Shown: one piece after another, positions 1 to 7,636 of the stretch
How the letters are laid out: each line of letters starts with the position of its first letter
Numbering within the stretch: position 1 is the first letter of the stretch
Position numbers and translations under genes: made by a program
Notes under the pieces: model-generated
What the model saw: the letters and a program-made list of their open reading frames with translations, nothing else
Told to the model about the DNA's origin: nothing
The model's database searches: none
Assembly (NCBI GenBank): GCA_022361195.1
Contig: JAKSBJ010000223.1
Coordinates: forward strand, 81,226 to 145,225
Length of the DNA: 64,000 nucleotides
Origin: Flavobacteriales bacterium
Lineage (GTDB): Bacteria > Bacteroidota > Bacteroidia > Flavobacteriales_D > Crocinitomicaceae
Direction of reading: 5' to 3'

Positions 1-701
1 AAGTTACTATTACAGCTGATATCGTAGGACCATGGAATGGAGACTACAGATTAGGTGCTATCGTTGTTGAGGATAACGTAACTGGAACTTCTTCAGGATA
101 CGCTCAAGCTAACTACTATGACGGTGGTGGAGCTGGACCATTAGATGGTGCTGGTCACGACTGGACAACTGCTGGGAACCCTGTTCCTGCTGCTGACATG
201 GAGTACGATCACGTAGCTCGTGCTTTAGGTGATAACCAAATCTTAGGAGCTTCTGGATCACTTCCAACTGTAGGTGTAGCTGGTACTACTGAGTCTCATA
301 CTTATACTATCGCTATCGGATCTGATTGGGATATGGCTAACGTACATGTTATTGGTATCTTGGTTGACGGATCTACTGGAGAAATCCTTAATGCTGGATC
401 TGATGCTCACGCTGCTGTTGATGGAATCGAAGAAGTTTCTGCTGAGAACTTCAACGTATCTGTATTCCCTAACCCATCTGCTGACATGACTAACATTAAA
501 GTTTCTTTAGAAGAGGCTTCTAACGTTACTGTAGAAATCTACAACTTATTAGGAGAAATGGTTTACAGTTCTAACACTGACAACCTTTCTGCTGGAGAGT
601 ACTTCTACCAAGTAGATGTTGCTGATTACTCAGCTGGAATCTATACAGTTAAAACAACTGTTAACAACGAATCTAAAACAACTAAGCTTTCTGTAAAGTA
701 A
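1..701 (+). CDS. Omp28-like secreted protein with T9SS type A sorting domain (3' part only)
   Basis: The reading frame is open from base 3, so the gene begins upstream of the window; a Met at 198 is internal, not a start. The visible part opens with a beta-rich stretch (YRLGAIVVEDNVTG, NPVPAADMEYDHVARAL) that I recognise as the Omp28-related outer membrane family. It ends with a T9SS type A sorting domain of about 80 residues: VFPNPSADMTN, then VEIYNLLGEMV, GIYTV and a short lysine-containing end. Such domains direct export across the outer membrane and surface attachment. Codon choice is strongly biased (GCT, TCT, AAC, GGA), more than in its neighbours, which suggests high expression. The N-terminal thioredoxin-like CxxC region expected for this family lies outside the window. 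A terminator follows at 730, so the genes at 902 onward are probably a separate transcript. Confidence 0.85.
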   Translation, partial: VTITADIVGPWNGDYRLGAIVVEDNVTGTSSGYAQANYYDGGGAGPLDGAGHDWTTAGNPVPAADMEYDHVARALGDNQILGASGSLPTVGVAGTTESHTYTIAIGSDWDMANVHVIGILVDGSTGEILNAGSDAHAAVDGIEEVSAENFNVSVFPNPSADMTNIKVSLEEASNVTVEIYNLLGEMVYSSNTDNLSAGEYFYQVDVADYSAGIYTVKTTVNNESKTTKLSVK

Positions 702-729
702 GCCGTTGACTTTATATAAAATTCGGAAG

Positions 730-760
730 GAGCCGTTACGTTTGTAACGGCTCTTTTTTT
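730..760 (+). terminator. Intrinsic terminator after the Omp28-like gene
   Basis: GAGCCGTTAC (730-739) pairs with GTAACGGCTC (744-753) around a four-base loop, followed by seven T (754-760). The stem is perfect and GC-rich. Confidence 0.92.
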
Positions 761-816
761 GTTTCTCAAAAGCCCTTTTAACCCCTTTGGAATCTCAAGA
801 ATATCAGGATTAAATT

Positions 817-876
817 CTTGAATTCACTGAAATTAATTTCTACATTTGATTCCACCGAATTTTGGTCTGATATTTG
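817..876 (+). promoter_or_regulatory. Candidate Bacteroidota promoter(s) for the TlpA-DUF6029-Omp28 genes
   Basis: Two overlapping matches to TTTG-N17-23-TAnnTTTG. One has TTTG at 845-848, a 20-base spacer and GATATTTG at 869-876 (one mismatch), placing the start of transcription about 20 bases before the ATG at 902. The other has an exact TACATTTG at 841-848 with a weak CTTG at 817-820. Read by eye; no score computed. Confidence 0.5.
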
Positions 877-901
877 AATAGTCTAGAATAAACAAAAAAT
901 T

Positions 902-1414
902 ATGAAAAAATTAAGTATACTCCTTATCGCAGCAGGCTTGTTTGCCACACTATCATTTGTTAATGATGGCGGAATTGATACCGGTAAAAAAATGCCTACC
1001 GTTATGATCAAAGATATGGAGGGTCATGACATTAATACCGCAGAAGTTTCAAATGATGGGAATCCAATAGTTATTTCGTTCTGGGCTACTTGGTGTAAAC
1101 CTTGTCGACTTGAATTAAATACTATCATGGATGACTACGATGATCTTGTAGAAGAGACTGGAGTTAAATTAGTCGCTGTTTCAATTGATGATGAAAGAAA
1201 CAAACACAAAGTTGAACCTACTGTTAACGCTGCAGGATGGGATTACGATATTTGGTTAGACCCAAATGGTGATTTAAAACGAGCTTTAGGTGTTAACAAC
1301 GTTCCTCAAACGTTCTTGTTAAACGGAGAAGGATCGATTGTATGGACACATAGTGGATTCTCTCCTGGAGACGAAGAAGAATTGTACGACGAAATTCGTA
1401 AGATCAGTAAATAA
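902..1414 (+). CDS. TlpA/ResA-type thioredoxin-fold protein, secreted
   Basis: A 170-residue protein with an N-terminal signal peptide (residues 1-20 or so) and a thioredoxin fold. The active site is W64-C65-K66-P67-C68, and the loop N-V-P-Q-T around Pro135 is the cis-proline that faces it. These are the features of TlpA/ResA/AhpC-TSA-type thiol-disulfide oxidoreductases acting in the periplasm. It sits 34 bases before the DUF6029 barrel gene and upstream of two Omp28 lipoproteins that also carry CxxC, so its substrate may be one of these envelope proteins; this is inference. Cytochrome c maturation is the classical role of ResA, but no ccm gene is nearby. Length is normal for a single-domain member. 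Confidence 0.9.
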   Translation: MKKLSILLIAAGLFATLSFVNDGGIDTGKKMPTVMIKDMEGHDINTAEVSNDGNPIVISFWATWCKPCRLELNTIMDDYDDLVEETGVKLVAVSIDDERNKHKVEPTVNAAGWDYDIWLDPNGDLKRALGVNNVPQTFLLNGEGSIVWTHSGFSPGDEEELYDEIRKISK

Positions 1415-1448
1415 GAAGAAAACGTAACAAAACAAACATCCCGGATTC

Positions 1449-3107
1449 ATGAAAAAACTTTTAAGCAGTTTAGTACTGTTCCTACCCTTTTGTTCGATAG
1501 CTCAAAATCAGATTTTCGATCGAGCTAATGTGACTGGGAATATGGAAACCACCATTCAGTACTTGAATGATGATTCTACCATTGGAGCTTTTGCCCCTGA
1601 GCAAAAAGCAGTAATGAACTCCTATTTGAATGTCAATTATTCATTAGGGAAATTCAGAACGGGTGTTCGTTTTGAGAGTTATTTACCTTCTATTGCTGGT
1701 TATCCGGCTTTTTATAGTGGAACTGGGATAGGATATCGCTTTGCTGAATATTCGGGAGAAAAGATTCAGGTTACCATGGGTAACTTCTTTGAGCAATTTG
1801 GTAGTGGTTTAATCTTTCGTTCGTATGAAGAACGTGCTTTGGGATTAGATAACGCTATGGACGGTGCTCGAATTCGTTTCTCTCCGATTAAAGGGATGCA
1901 ATTAAAAGGGGTTTACGGTCGTCAGCGATTTAATTTTGACGATGGAAAGGTTATTTTGTCCGAAGGTGTTGTAAGAGGTTTCGATGGGGATGTGAATTTG
2001 AATGATCTAATTCCAAGTTTCTCTGATTCCAAATTAAAAGTTTCCCTCGGAGGTAGTTTTGTAAGTAAATACGAATCGGCAAATAATGATACACTTATCA
2101 TTCCTAAAAACGTTGGTTCATATGGAGGTCGTCTTTCATTGAGATACTCGAAGTTTTACATTAATGGAGAGTACATTCACAAAGAAAACGATCCATCTGC
2201 TCAAAATAACTACATCTATAACAGTGGTCATGGAATCTTAATTAACATGGGATATTCCAAAAAAGGATTGGGAATCTTATTATCAGCGAAATCTATTGAC
2301 AACTTAAGTTACCGATCTCAGCGTGATGTAATTGGAAACCAATTGTTCATCAATTACCTTCCAGCATTGAGTAATCAACATACTTACAACCTTGCAGGAA
2401 CCTTGTATCCTTATGCATCTCAGCCCAACGGTGAGGTTGCTTACCAATTGGATTTTCTTTACAAGATTCCGAAAAAGACTAAAATTGGAGGAAAATACGG
2501 AACAGACCTTCACTTAAATGTATCCGTTGTAACCGCTCCTGTTCAACATACAAGCAATATGAACTTTAATGTTGATCGTATTGCCTATGAGGGGCGTCCT
2601 TTTGATGGAAGTGATAGTTTATACAACTTTGATTTGAACTTCCACGTTTCACGTAAATTCAATAAAAAATTCAAGGCCAGCGCACACTATTTCCACTTTG
2701 TCTTTAACAACGAAGTAAATACGGTTACTAAGAAAGCAAGTGGTTATATCACTTCCGATATCGGAGTTATAGATATGCAATACAAAATCAACAGAAAGCA
2801 TGCTTTGCGAATGGAGATTCAGGGATTGTTCACAAAACAAGATAGAGGAAACTGGGCAACAGCCTTGTTAGAATATACCATTTCACCAGGTTGGTTTGTC
2901 GCTGTGATGGATCAGTGGAATTATGGTAATTCAACCGTTAAAGACCGTTTACATTATTTGTTAGGATCATTTGGATATACACATAACAGTTCTAGATTCA
3001 TGTTTACGTTTGGTAAGCAAAGAGAAGGAATATTTTGTATTGGAGGGGTTTGTCGACCTGTACCTGCCACAAATGGTCTAACCTTTACGTTCACAACTAC
3101 GTTCTAG
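1449..3107 (+). CDS. DUF6029 family protein, predicted outer-membrane beta-barrel
   Basis: 552 residues beginning with a Sec signal peptide that ends near IAQNQ. The rest is a run of alternating hydrophobic/polar strands with aromatic ends (for example GKFRTGVRFESYLP, QVTMGNFFEQFGSG), ending in a Phe-terminated strand (TFTFTTTF), as in outer-membrane barrels. I recognise the sequence as the Bacteroidota DUF6029 family, whose function is unknown. It follows the thioredoxin gene by 34 bases and precedes the first Omp28 lipoprotein gene by 18 bases, so the three are probably co-transcribed. A role as a partner or channel for the Omp28 proteins is plausible but not shown by the sequence. Confidence 0.82.
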   Translation: MKKLLSSLVLFLPFCSIAQNQIFDRANVTGNMETTIQYLNDDSTIGAFAPEQKAVMNSYLNVNYSLGKFRTGVRFESYLPSIAGYPAFYSGTGIGYRFAEYSGEKIQVTMGNFFEQFGSGLIFRSYEERALGLDNAMDGARIRFSPIKGMQLKGVYGRQRFNFDDGKVILSEGVVRGFDGDVNLNDLIPSFSDSKLKVSLGGSFVSKYESANNDTLIIPKNVGSYGGRLSLRYSKFYINGEYIHKENDPSAQNNYIYNSGHGILINMGYSKKGLGILLSAKSIDNLSYRSQRDVIGNQLFINYLPALSNQHTYNLAGTLYPYASQPNGEVAYQLDFLYKIPKKTKIGGKYGTDLHLNVSVVTAPVQHTSNMNFNVDRIAYEGRPFDGSDSLYNFDLNFHVSRKFNKKFKASAHYFHFVFNNEVNTVTKKASGYITSDIGVIDMQYKINRKHALRMEIQGLFTKQDRGNWATALLEYTISPGWFVAVMDQWNYGNSTVKDRLHYLLGSFGYTHNSSRFMFTFGKQREGIFCIGGVCRPVPATNGLTFTFTTTF

Positions 3108-3125
3108 TAAATAGATTAAAGTATT

Positions 3126-4043
3126 ATGAAAAAGTCATTAGCAGTATTAAGTGGATTAATCCTTGCAATTGGGTTGAATGTTTCATGTGATAAAGTAACT
3201 CAACCTCATATTATCCAAACATCATTGGATACAACTCTTTATCCTGGAAATTTTATTGAGTACGAATTTCCAACTTTTACGCAGAATACAAATACTGAAC
3301 GAAATGTGTTATTGGAAGACTATACCGGACACAAATGTTCATTTTGCCCTGCTGCCGCGGAAATGGCAGAAGGATTAGAAGATGCTAATCCAGGTCGTGT
3401 TTTTGTAGCAACAATTCATGCAGGGGCAGCTAATAATGGTGTTTCCGATTTCCAAAAAACGAATGAGAGTGGGATGTATACGCGTGACTTCACTACTACA
3501 GAAGGGAAAGAAATGGCCAGTGATTTCTTTCAAATGGGGGTAGGATTTAATGCCAACCCTAAAGGAACTGTAAACCGTTTAGAAGAAGCAGGTTTATTCT
3601 TCCTGAATTCTCCAGATTGGGAAGGTAAAGTGAATGAAGTTTTAGCCTCTGAGCTTAATATTAACCTACAAGCACAATCTAGCTACTTTGATGAGACAAA
3701 AGGAATTTTCCTTCACGTAGAAACGGAGTTCATCAACAATTTAGAAGGAGAATATAACATCGTTGTTTACATATTGCAAAAATCGATTGTTGATTGGCAA
3801 TTGAAATTTGGAGAAGGTGACATTCCTGACTATAATCACCACAATGTTCACATTGGAAACATGTTTGGTGAAACCTGGGGACGTAGTGTTGCTTCAGGAA
3901 GTATTTCGGCCGGAACAAAAGTTCAAACCGATTTCTCTTACCAAATTCCAGATGGTTTAACAAAAGATGACATTCTTAGTTTGATTTATGTATATGATAA
4001 ATCAAATTATGAAGTAATGCAGGTTATTGAGCACAAATTTTAA
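3126..4043 (+). CDS. Omp28-family lipoprotein, copy 1
   Basis: 305 residues. The signal peptide ends in a lipobox (LNVSC), so Cys21 should be lipidated. The segment RNVLLEDYTGHKCSFCPAA (about 60-78) carries Cys71 and Cys74 in a C-S-F-C-P motif within the thioredoxin-like fold typical of Omp28-related proteins; VFVATIHAGA follows as the next strand. There is no T9SS tail, unlike the related protein at the left end of the window, so this member is membrane-anchored through lipid. It shares its length and most of its sequence with the gene at 4160, and both cysteine pairs occupy identical positions. Function unknown; a disulfide exchange role is suggested only by the CxxC and by the thioredoxin gene upstream. 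Confidence 0.87.
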   Translation: MKKSLAVLSGLILAIGLNVSCDKVTQPHIIQTSLDTTLYPGNFIEYEFPTFTQNTNTERNVLLEDYTGHKCSFCPAAAEMAEGLEDANPGRVFVATIHAGAANNGVSDFQKTNESGMYTRDFTTTEGKEMASDFFQMGVGFNANPKGTVNRLEEAGLFFLNSPDWEGKVNEVLASELNINLQAQSSYFDETKGIFLHVETEFINNLEGEYNIVVYILQKSIVDWQLKFGEGDIPDYNHHNVHIGNMFGETWGRSVASGSISAGTKVQTDFSYQIPDGLTKDDILSLIYVYDKSNYEVMQVIEHKF

Positions 4044-4087
4044 TGTCTCTATAATTTAGGATTACTTTTTCAACTTACTTACCTACT

Positions 4088-4107
4088 GTGGTTTTAGACC
4101 ACTTTTT
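4088..4107 (+). terminator. Weak intrinsic terminator between the two Omp28 genes
   Basis: GTGGT (4088-4092) pairs with ACCAC (4098-4102) around a five-base loop and is followed by TTTTT. The stem is only five base pairs, so termination may be partial. Confidence 0.45.
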
Positions 4108-4123
4108 ACGATAACTGCGTTAT

Positions 4124-4142
4124 AAGTACTTAAATAGTACTT
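4124..4142 (+). repeat. Inverted repeat upstream of second Omp28 gene, possible operator
   Basis: AAGTACT (4124-4130) and AGTACTT (4136-4142) form a perfect 7-base inverted repeat around TAAAT. It lies directly before TAAATTTA (4146-4153), a one-mismatch match to the -7 promoter element, and 17 bases before the ATG at 4160. A regulator site is possible; it could also be chance in AT-rich DNA. Confidence 0.35.
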
Positions 4143-4159
4143 CACTAAATTTACATACC

Positions 4160-5077
4160 ATGTTCTCAAAATTATCTTTATTCTCGAGCTTATTCTTTTT
4201 ACTTACTTTGATTTCTTCTTGTGACAAAGAACGAACTCCAGTTGTTGTTCAAACCGATTTGGATACCTCTTTATATCCGGGGAATTTTTTGAATTATGAA
4301 TATCCCGAATTTGGTGAGAATACCAATACAGAACGAAATGTACTTTTAGAGGATTATACCGGACACCAGTGTTCATTCTGTCCTGGAGCGGCTATTGTTG
4401 CCGAAGGTTTAGAAAATGATAATCCTGACCGTGTTTTTGTAGCAACAATTCATGCTGGTGCGACAGCCAGTGGAATTTCTGATTTTCAGAAGATCAACTC
4501 AAGTGGAATGTACACACGTGACTTCACTACTCCAGAAGGGCGTGAGATGGCATCAACATTTACTGATTTAGGAGAGTTTAGCACAAATCCTGAAGGAACC
4601 ATTAATCGTGTTGAAGAAAGTGGAAAGTTCTTTTTGAAAGCCGCTCATTGGTCGGACAAAGTGGATGAAGTACTTGCTTCTGAGCTGGAGGTTAATCTAC
4701 AAGCAAAATCAAACTACTTTGAGGAGACTCATGGAGTATTCTTGCACATTGAAACCGAATTTCTATCGGACCTTCAAGGTGACTACAACATTGTAGGATA
4801 CGTTATTCAGAAAAAGATTATCGACTGGCAATTAATATTTGGAGAAGGTCCTGTGGCCGATTATGAGCATCACAACGTCCACATTGGGAATTTATTTGGT
4901 GAAACCTGGGGTAGAAATATCGTATCCGGACAAGTTTCGGCTGGAACGAAATTAGAATCAGAGTTCTCTTATCAAATTCCAAGTGGTCTTGAAAAGGATG
5001 ATTTGCACTTTTTGATTTACGTCTATGATAAATCTTCTTATGAAGTAAAGCAAGTTATCAAGCATGAGATAGAATAA
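4160..5077 (+). CDS. Omp28-family lipoprotein, copy 2
   Basis: 305 residues, a paralogue of the preceding gene. The lipobox LISSC puts the lipidated cysteine at 21, and the CSFCP motif has Cys71 and Cys74, the same positions as in copy 1. Long blocks are shared (TERNVLLEDYTGH, RVFVATIHAGA, SGMYTRDFTT, HHNVHIGN, YVYDKS), while the signal peptide and several surface segments differ. This pattern fits an old tandem duplication kept under selection rather than a recent copy. A weak terminator and an inverted repeat lie between the copies, so the second may be separately controlled. The exact function of the family is unknown. Confidence 0.87.
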   Translation: MFSKLSLFSSLFFLLTLISSCDKERTPVVVQTDLDTSLYPGNFLNYEYPEFGENTNTERNVLLEDYTGHQCSFCPGAAIVAEGLENDNPDRVFVATIHAGATASGISDFQKINSSGMYTRDFTTPEGREMASTFTDLGEFSTNPEGTINRVEESGKFFLKAAHWSDKVDEVLASELEVNLQAKSNYFEETHGVFLHIETEFLSDLQGDYNIVGYVIQKKIIDWQLIFGEGPVADYEHHNVHIGNLFGETWGRNIVSGQVSAGTKLESEFSYQIPSGLEKDDLHFLIYVYDKSSYEVKQVIKHEIE

Positions 5078-5253
5078 CTCTCTTGCTTCTTTTATTGAGT
5101 TTTAAAGCGGTTTTAAATAACTTTTAACGGATATTCCTATCCAGCTCTCTTTGCTCCCTTAAACAGACACCATTCTGCATAAAAGGATTTAGGCATTTGA
5201 GCATTTAACATTTTTTTGTAACTTCTAGAAAATATAGTGTGAAGATATACGTC

Positions 5254-5273
5254 TTTAAATATGGATATTTAAA
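5254..5273 (+). repeat. 20-base near-palindrome upstream of the small gene
   Basis: TTTAAATAT (5254-5262) and ATATTTAAA (5265-5273) are perfect inverted arms separated by GG. It lies about 45 bases before the candidate promoter at 5317 and within the 295-base intergenic region 5078-5372, which otherwise shows no gene. Possible regulator site; AT-only arms make chance plausible. Confidence 0.3.
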
Positions 5274-5316
5274 CGATTTACCAGATTATTGTTAATAAGT
5301 TAATCGAAAATTCATA

Positions 5317-5345
5317 TTGGTTTATCGGATAATTACCTATATTTG
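5317..5345 (+). promoter_or_regulatory. Candidate promoter of the 61-residue gene
   Basis: TTGG (5317-5320) as a near -33 element, a 17-base spacer, and an exact TATATTTG (5338-5345) -7 element. The expected start is about 20 bases before the ATG at 5373. Confidence 0.55.
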
Positions 5346-5372
5346 ACGAACATTTTACTAAACTAGTACTTT

Positions 5373-5558
5373 ATGTTAGAATTATGCAAGGAGATACTAA
5401 CGAAAGTTAGTTTTGACAGGATTTTATTCCAGAAGGAGTTGGCAAAGGCAATTCAATGGATAAAGTCAGAAGAGTTGGACGTATTTAAAGACTGGTGTCA
5501 ATCCATGTTTGGGAAGAAATACCCTGAAATACTCCAATTAGCTTTTACAAAAGCTTAA
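5373..5558 (+). CDS. Small helical protein, unknown function
   Basis: 61 residues, predicted mostly helical: LCKEILTKVSFDRILFQKELAKAIQWI, then SEELDVFKDWCQSMFG and an end in AFTKA. There is no signal peptide or membrane segment, so it is probably cytoplasmic. It looks like a conserved short protein of Bacteroidota, but I cannot name a family. It stands alone as a transcription unit: an exact -7 promoter element lies 28 bases upstream and a good terminator starts 33 bases after the stop. That arrangement, with an unbiased internal sequence and no overlapping gene, supports its being real. No function can be assigned. Confidence 0.72.
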   Translation: MLELCKEILTKVSFDRILFQKELAKAIQWIKSEELDVFKDWCQSMFGKKYPEILQLAFTKA

Positions 5559-5590
5559 GTTAAACTACTAAAGAAATCACAATTTAATCA

Positions 5591-5616
5591 AAGCCTGACA
5601 GATGTCAGGCTTTTTT
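5591..5616 (+). terminator. Terminator of the 61-residue gene, overlapping the 3' end of queG
   Basis: AAGCCTGA (5591-5598) pairs with TCAGGCTT (5605-5612) across CAGATG, with a T run to 5616. The right arm contains the stop codon of the opposite-strand queG (5605-5607). Read on the minus strand it has no T tract, so it should serve the plus-strand gene. Confidence 0.85.
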
Positions 5617-6531
5617 ATTTGCCGTAAACTCGATGTTTCGCTTTAGCCCTTTGAATTTGGTTCGTTTAACAGCTGAATGCTTAAAAATCGTCTTAAATGC
5701 ATCTTCACTTAGATCTAATAAATCGACTTCTCCCAAATCGGAGTGTGGTTCAAATTCATCAAAAGAATGTGGTTGTGAAAAACGGTTCCAGGGACAAACA
5801 TCCTGACAGATATCACATCCAAACACCCAGTTTTCCATTTTATCATTGAATTGAGTTGGAATAAACTCATCCTTCAATTCAATCGTTAAATACGAAATAC
5901 ATTTTGAACCGTCAATTACATTGGCCTTTACAATAGCATCTGTTGGACAAGCATCAATACATCTCGTACATGTTCCACAATGATCAGTTGTTGGTTGATC
6001 ATAATCCAATTCCAAATCCAAAATAATCTCTCCCAGAAAAAAGAAGGACCCCACCTTTGTGCTTAATAAATTCCCATTCTTTCCTATCCATCCCAAACCA
6101 GCTCGTTCTGCCCAGGCCTTGTCTAAAACCGGAGCAGAATCCGTAAAGCATCTGGCACTTCTTTCACCACTATGCTCCTCGATAAACTCCAATAACTCCT
6201 GTAACCGTTTCCGGATCACCAAATGATAATCCTGACCATAAGCGTATTTGGAAATTTTTAGCTCTTTATGCTCAAACAGATCTTTTTTGGGGTAATAATT
6301 CACCAAAACAGAAATAACTGAGCTGGCATCATCCACCAACAGGGCAGGATTTAATCTTTTGTCAAAGTGGTTCTCCATATAAGCCATCTTTCCATGATAG
6401 CCTTTTTCCAACCAATTTTCGAGGTGTTTCGCCTCTTGCTCAAGAAATTCAACTTTTGAAATTCCACATGCCAAAAAACCCAATTCATTGGCCTTATTTT
6501 TAATGGCTAATGAAAGTTCTGACTTGTTCAT
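5605..6531 (-). CDS. queG: Epoxyqueuosine reductase
   Basis: 308 residues, the cobalamin-dependent enzyme that reduces epoxyqueuosine to queuosine in tRNA. The signature [20 protein letters not shown] starts at Asp131, the residue expected to act in catalysis. Two 4Fe-4S clusters are encoded: Cys185, 188, 191, 195 ([12 protein letters not shown]) and Cys239, 242, 246 ([11 protein letters not shown]), with Cys211 between them. The protein lacks the C-terminal HEAT extension found in longer homologues, as is common in this phylum. Its start overlaps the end of ruvB by four bases (ATGA), so the two are translationally coupled. Other queuosine genes are not in the window. Confidence 0.95.
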   Translation of the reverse strand: MNKSELSLAIKNKANELGFLACGISKVEFLEQEAKHLENWLEKGYHGKMAYMENHFDKRLNPALLVDDASSVISVLVNYYPKKDLFEHKELKISKYAYGQDYHLVIRKRLQELLEFIEEHSGERSARCFTDSAPVLDKAWAERAGLGWIGKNGNLLSTKVGSFFFLGEIILDLELDYDQPTTDHCGTCTRCIDACPTDAIVKANVIDGSKCISYLTIELKDEFIPTQFNDKMENWVFGCDICQDVCPWNRFSQPHSFDEFEPHSDLGEVDLLDLSEDAFKTIFKHSAVKRTKFKGLKRNIEFTANKKA

Positions 6532-7550
6532 TCGAATAAACCGCTTTGGAAAAAGCCCATATCGAATCCCAGATGTTTATATGCTTTTTCGGTCGCTTTT
6601 CTACCTCGTGGGGTTCGCATCAAGAAGCCCTCTTTAATCAAAAAAGGTTCGTAGACTTCCTCAATGGTTCCGGAGTTTTCTCCAACAGCTGTTCCAATGG
6701 TTGTTAAACCAACTGGTCCCCCTTTAAATTTCTCAATGATGACAGATAAAATTTTATTATCCATTTCATCCAATCCATTTTGATCTACATTCAAAGCCTC
6801 CAAGGCAATATTTGCAATTTCCAGATCAATGATTCCATTTCCTTTAATCTGAGCGAAATCCCGAACTCTTCTCAAAAGTGCATTAGCAATTCGAGGCGTA
6901 CCTCTACTTCGTCTGGCAATTTCGAGTGAGGCATCTTCTTTGATTTCGATTTTTAAAATCCCTGCAGCACGTGTAATGATCTTAGAGAGGATTTCAGAGT
7001 CATAATACTCCAATCTGCTATTAATCCCAAATCGAGCTCTTAGAGGCGCTGTAAGTAAGCCTGATCGCGTTGTAGCACCAATTAGTGTAAATGGATTCAA
7101 ACTTAACTGTACCGTTCTTGCACTCGGTCCCGAATCGATCATGATATCAATTGTAAAATCCTCCATAGCTGAATAGAGGTATTCTTCGATAACCGGACTT
7201 AAACGGTGAATTTCATCAATGAATAACACATCACCTTCTTCCAAATTGGTTAACAAACCAGCTAAGTCACCTGGTTTATCCAAAACAGGTCCTGTAGTAA
7301 TCTTGATTCCAACTCCTAACTCATTTGCAATGATATTTGCCAGCGTTGTTTTTCCCAAACCTGGAGGACCGTGTAGTAAAACATGATCTAAGGATTCATC
7401 TCTTTGCTTTGTCGCTTCAACAAAGATGCTGAGATTATCAATTACCTTTTGCTGGCCCGAAAAGTCTTCAAACATTTTGGGGCGAAGTACTTTATCTAAG
7501 TCCTCTTCCCTTGAAAAACTTTCTTCGTCTCTGTAGTCAAATGATTCCAA
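6528..7550 (-). CDS. ruvB: Holliday junction branch migration ATPase RuvB
   Basis: 340 residues, full length. Walker A is GPPGLGKT (61-68), Walker B ends in DEIH (112-115), sensor 1 is GATTRSGLL (158-164) and the arginine finger region LRARFG follows at 169-174. The C-terminal winged helix ends with [13 protein letters not shown]. RuvB drives branch migration of Holliday junctions with RuvA; ruvA and ruvC are not in the window. It is the first gene of a two-gene unit with queG. An exact -7 promoter element lies just upstream, abutting the terminator of the respiratory operon. Confidence 0.97.
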   Translation of the reverse strand: MESFDYRDEESFSREEDLDKVLRPKMFEDFSGQQKVIDNLSIFVEATKQRDESLDHVLLHGPPGLGKTTLANIIANELGVGIKITTGPVLDKPGDLAGLLTNLEEGDVLFIDEIHRLSPVIEEYLYSAMEDFTIDIMIDSGPSARTVQLSLNPFTLIGATTRSGLLTAPLRARFGINSRLEYYDSEILSKIITRAAGILKIEIKEDASLEIARRSRGTPRIANALLRRVRDFAQIKGNGIIDLEIANIALEALNVDQNGLDEMDNKILSVIIEKFKGGPVGLTTIGTAVGENSGTIEEVYEPFLIKEGFLMRTPRGRKATEKAYKHLGFDMGFFQSGLFE

Positions 7551-7575
7551 AGTGGCTTGTTGTGTTGTTTTGTAT

Positions 7576-7583
7576 CAAAGATA
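7576..7583 (-). promoter_or_regulatory. Candidate -7 element for ruvB-queG
   Basis: On the minus strand this reads TATCTTTG, an exact TAnnTTTG match about 25 bases before the ruvB ATG. No clear TTTG -33 element is present because that position falls in the adjacent terminator hairpin. Confidence 0.5.
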
Positions 7584-7610
7584 AAAAAACCCTGACGAAT
7601 GTCGTCAGGG
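7583..7610 (-). terminator. Terminator of the act-cox operon
   Basis: CCCTGACGA (7590-7598) and TCGTCAGGG (7602-7610) form a nine-base-pair stem with a three-base loop. Read on the minus strand it is followed by seven T (7589 down to 7583). It lies 26 bases after the coxA stop codon. Confidence 0.92.
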
Positions 7611-7636
7611 TCTTTTATTATTTAGTTTTTTGACTT

